Positions 31,207 to 38,681 of a stretch of DNA of 64,000 nt are shown here, in pieces. The DNA lies in NCBI RefSeq assembly GCF_001898805.1, contig NZ_MKVJ01000020.1, forward strand, positions 7,373 through 71,372, read 5' to 3'. Each line of letters begins with the position of its first letter. Within the stretch, counting starts at the first letter, position 1. Under the pieces are notes generated by a model. It was not told where the DNA came from. It saw nothing but the letters and a program-made list of their open reading frames with translations, and did not search any database. Position numbers and translations under genes: made by a program. The stretch comes from Leifsonia sp. 71-9. Its GTDB lineage: Bacteria > Actinomycetota > Actinomycetes > Actinomycetales > Microbacteriaceae.

Positions 31207-31950
31207 GTGGCATCCAGGACCGCCGTTCTCGACGCTCCACGCGTGGCGACGACCCGTCGCGCAGCCCTCGGGACCCGCTCCGGCGGGGCGGCGCGCAGCC
31301 GTCGGGGCGCTTCGGCGGCGGCACAACTAGACTTGCCCCTGATGAGCACCGAAACCGAGGACAGCGGTCGCCTCTTCGAGGAGCAGGCCCTGCCGTTCAT
31401 GGACCAGCTGTACGCAGCGGCCCTCCGCATGACCAGGAACCCGGCAGACGCACAGGACCTGGTCCAGGAGACGTACGTCAAGGCGTACGCCGCGTTCGCG
31501 CAGTTCCAGCAGGGCACGAACCTCAAGGCGTGGCTGTACCGCATCCTCACCAACACGTTCATCAACACCTACCGCAAGAAGCAGCGCGAGCCGTATCAGG
31601 GGACGATCGACGAACTCGAGGACTGGCAGCTCGGAGGGGCGGAGTCCATCTCCGCGTCGTCCAGCCGGTCCGCCGAGGCCGAGGCGATCGACCACCTGCC
31701 CGACAGTGCCGTCAAGGACGCGCTGCAGGCCATCCCGGAGGACTTCCGGCTGGCCGTCTACCTCGCCGATGTGGAGGGATTCTCCTACCAGGAGATCGCC
31801 GACATCATGAAGACCCCTATCGGCACGGTGATGAGCCGGCTGCACCGCGGTCGCAAGATGCTGCGGGAACTCCTCACCGACTACGCGCACGAGCGCGGGC
31901 TCTCTGCTGTCCAGCCCGCCGCCGTGCAGACCACCAGGAGCACGAAATGA
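31207..31950 (+). CDS. sigR: ECF sigma factor SigR/SigH (thiol-oxidative stress), with two candidate starts
   Basis: 247 residues from GTG 31207, or 202 from ATG 31342. Region 2 is [31 protein letters not shown], with [17 protein letters not shown]; region 4 is [24 protein letters not shown] with [14 protein letters not shown]. This matches SigR of Streptomyces and SigH of M. tuberculosis, which control thioredoxin, thiol biosynthesis and proteolysis genes. The GTG has a strong ribosome binding site (AAGGAAGGA); the ATG has none but follows a leaderless -10 box. Both products may exist. The anti-sigma gene rsrA overlaps the stop. Confidence 0.94.
   Translation: MASRTAVLDAPRVATTRRAALGTRSGGAARSRRGASAAAQLDLPLMSTETEDSGRLFEEQALPFMDQLYAAALRMTRNPADAQDLVQETYVKAYAAFAQFQQGTNLKAWLYRILTNTFINTYRKKQREPYQGTIDELEDWQLGGAESISASSSRSAEAEAIDHLPDSAVKDALQAIPEDFRLAVYLADVEGFSYQEIADIMKTPIGTVMSRLHRGRKMLRELLTDYAHERGLSAVQPAAVQTTRSTK
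31328..31333 (+). promoter_or_regulatory. -10 box TAGACT for a leaderless short sigR mRNA
   Basis: TAGACT lies inside the N-terminal extension of sigR, 8 bases before the internal ATG at 31342. It would give an mRNA coding only the 202-residue sigma factor. Confidence 0.5.
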
Positions 31951-32192
31951 CGGACTGCGGCTGCGACAAGGCCAAGAAGGACCTCGAAGAATACCTGCGC
32001 AACGAGCTCTGCCGCGAGGATGCGGCGGACATCCGTGAGCACCTCGCGAACTGCGACGGCTGCACGAACGAGGCGCACCTCAACGTGGTGCTGACCGAGG
32101 TGGTGCAGCGGGCGTGCAAGGAGACCGCGCCCGAGACGCTGCGCACCGAAGTGCTGCTGCGCATCCGGTCCTTCCAGGCGACCGCCCACTGA
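31947..32192 (+). CDS. rsrA: Zinc-binding redox-sensitive anti-sigma factor RsrA
   Basis: 81 residues. The ZAS motif is His32-x3-Cys36-x2-Cys39 with Cys6 as fourth ligand, exactly five positions offset from Streptomyces RsrA (Cys11, His37, Cys41, Cys44). Cys4 and Cys22 are additional cysteines. Under reducing conditions RsrA holds SigR; disulfide formation releases zinc and the sigma factor. The ATG overlaps the sigR stop by 4 bases. Confidence 0.95.
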   Translation: MTDCGCDKAKKDLEEYLRNELCREDAADIREHLANCDGCTNEAHLNVVLTEVVQRACKETAPETLRTEVLLRIRSFQATAH

Positions 32193-32205
32193 CCCCGCTC
32201 GTCGG

Positions 32206-33138
32206 TCAGTCGGTCCACTGAGGGGTCGGCTCGCCGGCCCCCGCGAACCGCGCCTCCCAGATCCCGTCCAGCTCGGCCGTCGTCGACGCGTCGAGGGCGA
32301 TCGCTCCGACGGCCACGTTCTCGGCCAGGTGCTCGGCGCTCGAGGTGCCGGGGATGAGCAGCGCGTTCGGCGCGTGGCCGAGGAGCCACGCCAGCCCGAC
32401 CTGCGCGGGCGTCGCCCCGAGCCGCTCCGCCGCGGCGATGACCTCCGGCTGCTCCGTCGCCTTCGGGATGCCGGGGAAGCCGGAGCCGAGCGGGAAGAAG
32501 GGCACCCAGGCGATGCCCTCGGCGACGCACAGCTCGAGCATGGGCTCGAACCGGCGCGCGACGATGCCGTAGGCGTTCTGCACGCACGCGATGCCGGCGG
32601 GCAGCGCGCGGCGGAGCGTGTCGATGTCGACGGCGCTCAGGCCGATCGCGCCGATGACGCCGGCATCGCGCAGCGCGAGGAGCTCGGCGAGCTGGTCGTC
32701 GAGGTCCACGAGCTGGTCACCCTCCGCGACGATCCCGGGGCCGACATCCAGACGCCGGAGGTTGACGATGTCCAGGCGCTCGTGCCCGAGCGTGCGGAGG
32801 TTGTCCTCCACCGCCTGGCGCAACTCCTGCGGCTTCTGGCCCGGCCGCAGCGGGATCGGGCCGCCGGGGTTCTTGAGCGCGCCCACCTTGGTGACGACGA
32901 GCACGTCGTCCTCTGGCCGGATCGCGCGCCGGATGAGGTCGTTGGCCACGCTGTCGCCGTAGAAGTCGGCCGTGTCGATGTGGTCGACGCCGAGCTCGAC
33001 CGCGCGGCGGAGCAGACGCTCGCCGGACGCCGCATCCGTGGCGAACCGCTCCAGCGCCATCGCGCCGTAGCCGATGCGCATGACCGGGTGCCCGGCGAAG
33101 TCGTAGGTGCCGCCGGGGCGGAGGGACGTGTCGCTCAT
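32206..33138 (-). CDS. Aldo/keto reductase family oxidoreductase
   Basis: 310 residues, TIM-barrel NADPH-dependent reductase. Asp and Tyr of the tetrad are in DTADFYGDSVAND, Lys in VVTKVGALK. The usual catalytic His position reads VNLRRLD, so it is Arg; this variant is seen in the YdbC/PdxI-like branch, some of which reduce pyridoxal. The C-terminal NADPH site is IPGTSSAEHLAENV. The start at 33138 follows TATAGA (33152-33157) by 13 bases. Divergent from a TetR gene with two operators between, so probably repressed by it. Confidence 0.88.
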   Translation of the reverse strand: MSDTSLRPGGTYDFAGHPVMRIGYGAMALERFATDAASGERLLRRAVELGVDHIDTADFYGDSVANDLIRRAIRPEDDVLVVTKVGALKNPGGPIPLRPGQKPQELRQAVEDNLRTLGHERLDIVNLRRLDVGPGIVAEGDQLVDLDDQLAELLALRDAGVIGAIGLSAVDIDTLRRALPAGIACVQNAYGIVARRFEPMLELCVAEGIAWVPFFPLGSGFPGIPKATEQPEVIAAAERLGATPAQVGLAWLLGHAPNALLIPGTSSAEHLAENVAVGAIALDASTTAELDGIWEARFAGAGEPTPQWTD

Positions 33139-33151
33139 GGAGGGACTCTTC

Positions 33152-33157
33152 TCTATA
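33152..33157 (-). promoter_or_regulatory. -10 box TATAGA for the aldo/keto reductase gene
   Basis: On the minus strand TATAGA lies 13 bases before the ATG at 33138. The operator at 33168-33185 starts 10 bases upstream of it, covering the spacer and -35 region. Confidence 0.5.
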
Positions 33158-33167
33158 CTCGTCAGAG

Positions 33168-33185
33168 AGCGGAGGGACCTCCGCT
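33168..33185. promoter_or_regulatory. Palindromic operator 1 for the TetR-family regulator
   Basis: AGCGGAGG-GA-CCTCCGCT is a perfect 8+2+8 palindrome between the divergent aldo/keto reductase and tetR genes. It shares the core CGGAGG-NN-CCTCCG with operator 2, centred 31 bases away (about three helical turns). Confidence 0.75.
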
Positions 33186-33199
33186 TACTCATCCACTAT

Positions 33200-33215
33200 A
33201 CGGAGGAGCCTCCGT
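33200..33215. promoter_or_regulatory. Palindromic operator 2 overlapping the tetR ribosome binding site
   Basis: ACGGAGG-AG-CCTCCGT is a perfect 7+2+7 palindrome ending one base before the TTG start. The GGAGGAG ribosome binding site is inside it, so repressor binding would also block tetR transcription or translation start. Confidence 0.75.
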
Positions 33216-33216
33216 T

Positions 33217-33804
33217 TTGTCATCCCCCGAGACCGCGACGACCCGTTCGCGCGCACCCCGCGCCGATGCCGCCCGCAACCGCGCGCTTCTCGTCGACGCC
33301 GCACGCGCCGCGTTCGCCTCCGGAGGCGAGCAGGTCTCCCTCGAGGCGATCGCCCGGGAGGCCGGAGTGGGGATCGGCACGCTCTACCGCAACTTCCCGA
33401 CCAGGGAGGACCTCATCGCGGCGGTCTACGCCAGCGAGCTCGACGCCGTCATCGCCGCGGCGGACGGCCTGCACGACGCCCGACCGGCCGACGTGGCCCT
33501 GCGGACGTGGCTGGACCGCTACGCCGCCTTCGTGATGACCAAGCGCGGGATGGCGGAGTCGTTGCGCGCCGGCGCGCTCGCCGACGCCGCGAACACTGCG
33601 CACACCCGCGAGCGCGTGAACGGCGCCGTGGGAGCCTTCCTCCAGGCCGGAGCGCAGACCGGGGTGCTGCGCGGCGACCTCGCCGCCGACGACGTCACGA
33701 CCGCGCTCGTGGGGCTCTTCCTCGCCACGCGGGACGTCGCCGACCCGGCGCAGATCGCCCGCCTGCTCGACCTGCTCGTCGACGGCCTCCGCGCGCGTCC
33801 CTGA
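33217..33804 (+). CDS. TetR/AcrR family transcriptional repressor
   Basis: 195 residues. The N-terminal helix-turn-helix is RNRALLVDAARAAFASGGEQVSLEAIAREAGVGIGTLYRNFPTREDLI; the C-terminal ligand domain contains LRTWLDRYAAFVMTKRGMAESL and belongs to the TetR C-terminal group common in Actinobacteria. TTG start at 33217 is supported by GGAGGAG 8 bases upstream. The palindromes at its 5' end predict autoregulation and control of the divergent aldo/keto reductase. Inducer unknown; a carbonyl compound used by the reductase is a reasonable guess. Confidence 0.9.
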   Translation: MSSPETATTRSRAPRADAARNRALLVDAARAAFASGGEQVSLEAIAREAGVGIGTLYRNFPTREDLIAAVYASELDAVIAAADGLHDARPADVALRTWLDRYAAFVMTKRGMAESLRAGALADAANTAHTRERVNGAVGAFLQAGAQTGVLRGDLAADDVTTALVGLFLATRDVADPAQIARLLDLLVDGLRARP

Positions 33805-33829
33805 CGATCGGCGGACGCCGCAGCGCCGA

Positions 33830-34606
33830 TCAGCTGCCCGTGCCCACCTGGTGCAGGAAGAAGAGCGCGCCGAGCGGATCGGTCGCCTGAGCGAACCTCC
33901 CGAACTCGCTGTCCCACGGGTCGCGCACGATCGTTCCGCCGAGTTCGACCACGCGCTGCGATGCGGCCTCGGCGTCCGCGACGCCGAAGTACACGACCCA
34001 GTGCGACGGGACACCCGGCGGGAGCATCCCGTCGGCGTCGTAGATGCCGCCGCTCGGGGCATCCGGGTCGCCGAACGTCGCGTAGCGGAAGTCCGCGGTG
34101 TCGCCGAGGACCTGCGTCTGCCAGCCGAAGACCTTCGTGTAGAAGTCGACCTGGGCCGGGTAGGCGCGCGCGTAGAGCTCGTGCCACGCGATGCCGCCGA
34201 CCTCGGTGACGAGCTCGAAGCCGCGGTGCTCCCGCGGCTCCCACAGTCCGACGACCGCGCCGCCCGGATCGGCCACGACGGCGAGACGACCCTGGTCGCC
34301 GACGTCCATGGTCGGGGCGAGGGACTGCGCACCGTTGTCGCCCGCGGCCTTCTCCGCCTCCTCGGCGTCCTCCACCAGCAGGTGGGTGAGCCACGCGTCC
34401 GGCTGTGCGCCCGGCATCGCGGGGCCGAGCCCTGCGACGGTGCGGCCGTCCTTGCGGAAGGTGAGGTAGCCGCCGTACTCCGCCCCGGACTCGTCGGCGG
34501 TCCAGCCGAAGAGGGCCGTGTAGAAGTCGCGGGCGCGCGGGGCGTCGGACGAGGCGAGATCGACCCAGCAGGGCTCGCCGAGGCGGTGATTCGTCAGCAC
34601 GGTCAT
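33830..34606 (-). CDS. VOC superfamily protein with two glyoxalase-like domains
   Basis: 258 residues made of two tandem VOC modules, starting at GEPCWVDLASSDAPRARDFYTALFGW (about 10-120) and GGIAWHELYARAYPAQVDFYTKVFGWQ (about 137-255). Each begins with the FYT(A/K)(L/V)FGW pattern. Such actinobacterial double-VOC proteins resemble the hydroxylase-named family in antibiotic clusters, but no activity can be assigned. Metal ligands are incomplete. A TACGTT -10 box 6 bases before the ATG indicates a leaderless mRNA. Confidence 0.87.
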   Translation of the reverse strand: MTVLTNHRLGEPCWVDLASSDAPRARDFYTALFGWTADESGAEYGGYLTFRKDGRTVAGLGPAMPGAQPDAWLTHLLVEDAEEAEKAAGDNGAQSLAPTMDVGDQGRLAVVADPGGAVVGLWEPREHRGFELVTEVGGIAWHELYARAYPAQVDFYTKVFGWQTQVLGDTADFRYATFGDPDAPSGGIYDADGMLPPGVPSHWVVYFGVADAEAASQRVVELGGTIVRDPWDSEFGRFAQATDPLGALFFLHQVGTGS

Positions 34607-34612
34607 ACGCTC

Positions 34613-34618
34613 AACGTA
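34613..34618 (-). promoter_or_regulatory. -10 box TACGTT for a leaderless VOC gene mRNA
   Basis: On the minus strand TACGTT is followed by six bases (GAGCGT) and the ATG at 34606. Confidence 0.55.
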
Positions 34619-34660
34619 CGCCGGGTCCGGTGGCTCGCGGAAGGCCCGCCGGACAGCGAG

Positions 34661-34692
34661 AAGGGCTGCCGGACCGAGGTCCGGCAGCCCTT
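34661..34692. terminator. Hairpin terminator after kgd
   Basis: A perfect 15-bp stem, AAGGGCTGCCGGACC (34661-34675) with its complement at 34678-34692, around a 2-base loop (in practice 4 or more). It lies 24 bases past the kgd stop and upstream of the VOC gene promoter. Confidence 0.8.
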
Positions 34693-34715
34693 CGACCGCT
34701 CCGCGTCCGGCGCGG

Positions 34716-37700
34716 CTAGAGCGTGAGCGCCCGCTGGATCAGCACCGACTGCTCCTGCGCGTGGCGCTTCGCCGAACCGGCGGCCGGAGCGGCCGACGGC
34801 GGGCGGGAGACGACGCCGAGCGGGCGCGGGCCCAGCTTGGAGGTCTCCAGGATCATGTACGGCCAGGCGCCCTGGTTCTCGGGCTCGTCCTGCACCCACA
34901 CCAGCTCGGCGTTGGGGTAGGAATCCACGACCGCCTTGATCTCGGCGCCGGGGAGCGGGTAGTACTGCTCCACGCGGACGAGCGCGATCTCGGGGTTGGG
35001 GTTCTTGTCCAGCTCGTTCAGCAGGTCGTAGTAGAGCTTGCCCGCCAGGAGCAGGACGCGCTTGACCGCGGCCTTGTCCGTGATGCGGGCGTCGTCGATG
35101 ACCGGCTCGAACTTGCCAGAGGTGAACTCGGACACATCGCTGGTCGCACCGCGCAGGCGCAGCATCGCCTTCGGCGTGAAGACCACCAGCGGGCGGCGCG
35201 GGCGGGCGTAGGCCTGACGGCGCAGCAGGTGGAAGTACGACGCCGGGGTCGACGGCCGGGCCACGGTCATGTTGTTCTCGGCGCACATCTGCAGGTAGCG
35301 CTCGATGCGGGCGCTGGAGTGGTCCGGTCCCTGACCCTCGTAGCCGTGGGGGAGGAGCAGGACGAGCGACGAACGCTGGCCCCACTTCTGCTCGGCGGAG
35401 GAGATGAACTCGTCGATCACGATCTGGGCGCCGTTGGCGAAGTCGCCGAACTGGGCCTCCCACAGCACGAGCGCGTCCGGCCGTTCGACCGAGTAGCCGT
35501 ACTCGAAGCCCATCGCCGCGTACTCGCTCAGGAGCGAGTCGTAGATCCAGAACCGGGCCTGGTTGTCGCTGAGGTTGGCGAGCGGCAGCCACTCCTGGCC
35601 GTTCACGCGGTCGTGGAGGACGGCGTGGCGCTGCACGAACGTGCCGCGGCGGGCGTCCTGACCGGCGAAGCGCACCGGGGTGCCCTCGATGAGCACGGAG
35701 CCGAGGGCCAGCAGCTCGCCGAAGCCCCAGTCCACGCCGCCGTTGCGGCTCATGTCGCTGCGCTTGTTGAGCAGCTGCTGCAGCTTGGGGTGCACGGTGA
35801 AGCCCGCGGGCGGGTTGTTGAACGCGTCGCCGATGAGCTGGATGACCTGCTCCGTGACGGCGGTGGTCTCCGGCTCGCCCACGTTGTCGTCGGCCTGCTG
35901 CGCGGCCGGCTGCTCGAGCCCGGCCGCGACGCCGTCGGCGGTCACGATCGGGGTCGAGTTGGTCTGCGCGGCGTGCGTCTCCATGAAGGCGCGCTCCAGG
36001 CGCTCCTGGAAGTCGCGGTGCGCCTGCTCGTACTCCTCCTCGGTGATATCGCCGCGGCCGACGAGGGCCTCGGTGTACAGGCGGCGCACGGAGCGCTTCG
36101 CCTCGATGAGGTTGTACATGAGCGGCTGCGTCATCGACGGGTCGTCGCCCTCGTTGTGACCGCGGCGGCGGTAGCAGATGAGGTCGATGACGACGTCGCG
36201 CTTGAACTCCTGGCGGTACTCGAACGCCACCTGCGCGACGCGCACGACGGCCTCCGGGTCGTCGCCGTTCACGTGGAAGATCGGCGCCTGGATGGTCTTC
36301 GCGACGTCGGTCGAGTAGACCGAGGTGCGGCCCTCACCGGGAGGCGTCGTGAAGCCGACCTGGTTGTTGATGTTGACGTGGATGGTGCCGCCGGTGCGGT
36401 AGGCCCGCAGCTGCGACATCTGCATCTGCTCGACCACGATGCCCTGGCCCGCCATCGCGGCGTCGCCGTGGATGAGGATCGGGAGGGTGAGGAAGGTGCC
36501 GGCGGGGCGGCGGTCCTGCTTGGCGCGGACGATGCCCTCGAGCACGCCGTCGACGGCCTCCAGGTGCGAGGGGTTGGCGGCCAGGTAGACCGGCATCTCC
36601 TCGCCGGCGGCGCCCTTGAAGGTGCCCTCGGTGCCGAGGTGGTACTTCACGTCGCCGGAGCCCTGCACGGTGCGCGGGTCCTGGGTGCCCTCGAACTCGC
36701 GGAAGATCTGGCCGTAGGTCTTGCCGGCGATGTTCGTCAGCACGTTGAGGCGGCCGCGGTGCGCCATGCCGATCGCGGCCTCGTCCAGCCCGGCCTCGGC
36801 CGCGCCCTGGAGGATCGTGTCGAGCAGGGCGATGGTGGACTCGCCGCCCTCGAGGCTGAACCGCTTCTGCCCGACGTACTTGGTCTGCAGGAAGGTCTCG
36901 AACGCCTCGGCCTCGTTGAGCTTGCCGAGGATGCGGAGCTGCTCGTCGTGGGTCGGCTTCTCGTACGCGCGCTCCAGCTTGTCCTGGAACCACTTGCGCT
37001 GCGCCGGGTCCTGGATGTGCATGTACTCGATGCCGACCGTGCGGCAGTACGAGTCGCGCAGCACACCGAGGATGTCGCGGAGCTTCATCGTGCGCTTGTC
37101 GCCGAACTGGCCGGTGACGAACTCGCGGTCGAGGTCCCAGAAGGTGAGGCCGTGGGTCTCGATCTCGAGGTCGGGGTGCGACCGCTGCTTGTACTCGAGC
37201 GGGTCGATGTCGGCCATCAGGTGGCCGCGCACGCGGAACGAGTTGATGAGCTCCTGGACGCGCGCGGTCTTGTCGACGGCGCTGGCCAGGTCGACGCTGA
37301 TGTCCGGATTCCAGTTGATGGGCGCGTACGGGATGCGCAGCTCGGCGAAGATGTCCTCGTAGAAGGTGCGCTTGCCGATCAGCAGCTCGTGCACGATCTT
37401 GAGGAACTCGCCCGAGCCCGCACCCTGGATGACGCGGTGGTCGTAGGTGCTGGTGAGCGTGATCGTCTTGCCGATCGCCAGGCCGGCGAGGGTTTTCTCG
37501 CTGGAGCCCTGGAACTCCGCCGGGTACTCGAGGGCGCCGGCGCCGATGATCGCGCCCTGCCCCTTCATCAGGCGGGGGACCGAGTGCACGGTGCCGATGC
37601 CGCCCGGGTTGGTGAGCGAGATGGTGGTGCCTGCGAAGTCGCCCGCGGTCAGCTTGTTGGCGCGCGCCTTCTGCACGAGCTCCTCGTACGCGGCGAGGTA

Positions 37701-38546
37701 GTCGCCGAAGCGCATCGTGTCGGCGCGCTTGATGCTGGGGACGAGGAGGGCGCGGCTGCCGTCCGGCTTGGGGATGTCGATCGCGATGCCGAGGTTGATG
37801 TGCGCCGGGGCCACGACCGACGGCTTGCCGTCGACCTCGTCGTAGTAGACGTTCTGGCTCGGGAACTCCTTGAGCGCCTTGATCAGCGCCCAGCCGATGA
37901 GGTGGGTGAAGGAGACCTTGCCGCCGCGGGCGCGCTTGAGGTGGTTGTTGATGACGATGCGGTTGTCGATCATCAGCTTCGCCGGGATGGTGCGCACGCT
38001 GGTCGCGGTGGGGACCGTGAGCGAGGCGTCCATGTTCGTGGCGAGCGACTTGGCCATGCCGCGCAGCGGGGTGACCTTGTCCTCGGCCTCCTCGCCGTCG
38101 CCGACGACGGAGTTGGGGGAGGTGACGGGGGCGTCGGCCGGGACCGGCGCGGGCTTCGGCGCCACCGAGGTGGTGCGCGCGACGGGCTGGCTGCCGATCA
38201 CCGGGATCGGGGTGGTGACGGGGTGGGCGTCGGACGGGGCCGTCGGCTCCGCGGGCGCGGGGACCGTCGGTTCGGCGGGCGACGGGGCCGTCGGCTCGCT
38301 GGGGGTCGGGACGACCGGTTCGGCCGGGGTGGGGGCGGGGGTCTCGTCAGGCGAGGGCAGGGAGGCGTCCGCGTCGCCCTCCTTGACCGTGGGGCGGTAG
38401 CTCTCGAGGATCGGCCACCAGGACTTGTCGACCGAGTTCCTGTCCTTGACGAACTGCTCGTACAGCTCGTCCACGAGCCATTCGTTGGCCCCGAACTCGC
38501 CCGACGATCCGTCGTCGGTTCCCACTCCGGTCAATTGGCTCGACAC
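34716..38546 (-). CDS. kgd: Multifunctional 2-oxoglutarate decarboxylase/dehydrogenase E1 with E2-like domain (KGD)
   Basis: 1276 residues. Actinobacterial KGD combines an E2o-like succinyltransferase domain and a ThDP-dependent E1o in the TCA cycle. N-terminal helix (NEWLVDELYEQFVKDRNSVDKSWWPIL), a Pro/Ala/Glu linker of EPTAPSP-like repeats (about 60-110), the acyltransferase domain (about 150-390, with TYDHRVIQGAGSGEFL), then E1 with AMAHRGRLNVL-like GMAHRGRLNVLTN, ThDP site YRRRGHNEGDDPSMTQP and QFGDFANGAQIVIDEFI. It has no lipoyl domain, as usual. GTG start matches family N-termini. Mycobacterial homologues are about 1230 residues; the longer linker explains the difference. Confidence 0.97.
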   Translation of the reverse strand: MSSQLTGVGTDDGSSGEFGANEWLVDELYEQFVKDRNSVDKSWWPILESYRPTVKEGDADASLPSPDETPAPTPAEPVVPTPSEPTAPSPAEPTVPAPAEPTAPSDAHPVTTPIPVIGSQPVARTTSVAPKPAPVPADAPVTSPNSVVGDGEEAEDKVTPLRGMAKSLATNMDASLTVPTATSVRTIPAKLMIDNRIVINNHLKRARGGKVSFTHLIGWALIKALKEFPSQNVYYDEVDGKPSVVAPAHINLGIAIDIPKPDGSRALLVPSIKRADTMRFGDYLAAYEELVQKARANKLTAGDFAGTTISLTNPGGIGTVHSVPRLMKGQGAIIGAGALEYPAEFQGSSEKTLAGLAIGKTITLTSTYDHRVIQGAGSGEFLKIVHELLIGKRTFYEDIFAELRIPYAPINWNPDISVDLASAVDKTARVQELINSFRVRGHLMADIDPLEYKQRSHPDLEIETHGLTFWDLDREFVTGQFGDKRTMKLRDILGVLRDSYCRTVGIEYMHIQDPAQRKWFQDKLERAYEKPTHDEQLRILGKLNEAEAFETFLQTKYVGQKRFSLEGGESTIALLDTILQGAAEAGLDEAAIGMAHRGRLNVLTNIAGKTYGQIFREFEGTQDPRTVQGSGDVKYHLGTEGTFKGAAGEEMPVYLAANPSHLEAVDGVLEGIVRAKQDRRPAGTFLTLPILIHGDAAMAGQGIVVEQMQMSQLRAYRTGGTIHVNINNQVGFTTPPGEGRTSVYSTDVAKTIQAPIFHVNGDDPEAVVRVAQVAFEYRQEFKRDVVIDLICYRRRGHNEGDDPSMTQPLMYNLIEAKRSVRRLYTEALVGRGDITEEEYEQAHRDFQERLERAFMETHAAQTNSTPIVTADGVAAGLEQPAAQQADDNVGEPETTAVTEQVIQLIGDAFNNPPAGFTVHPKLQQLLNKRSDMSRNGGVDWGFGELLALGSVLIEGTPVRFAGQDARRGTFVQRHAVLHDRVNGQEWLPLANLSDNQARFWIYDSLLSEYAAMGFEYGYSVERPDALVLWEAQFGDFANGAQIVIDEFISSAEQKWGQRSSLVLLLPHGYEGQGPDHSSARIERYLQMCAENNMTVARPSTPASYFHLLRRQAYARPRRPLVVFTPKAMLRLRGATSDVSEFTSGKFEPVIDDARITDKAAVKRVLLLAGKLYYDLLNELDKNPNPEIALVRVEQYYPLPGAEIKAVVDSYPNAELVWVQDEPENQGAWPYMILETSKLGPRPLGVVSRPPSAAPAAGSAKRHAQEQSVLIQRALTL

Positions 38547-38668
38547 AGCCGCTCGCCCACTCTCTCCATTGATTTCGTCCGATCGGGCGGCTCGTGACCG
38601 CCCGCTTCCATCCGAACATCAAGCCTAATCCCATCGGCGCATCCGTGCAGGCGCCCAGTCGGGGGCGA

Positions 38669-38674
38669 TACCGT
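38669..38674 (+). promoter_or_regulatory. -10 box TACCGT for a leaderless guaB1 mRNA
   Basis: TACCGT is followed by 7 bases and the ATG at 38682, with no ribosome binding site. Confidence 0.55.
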
Positions 38675-38681
38675 TATTCCC

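Noticed and set aside
34761-38597. Plus-strand open frame of about 1278 codons opposite kgd
   Set aside because: Covers the whole of kgd, shows no domain, and its composition is the mirror of kgd codon use.
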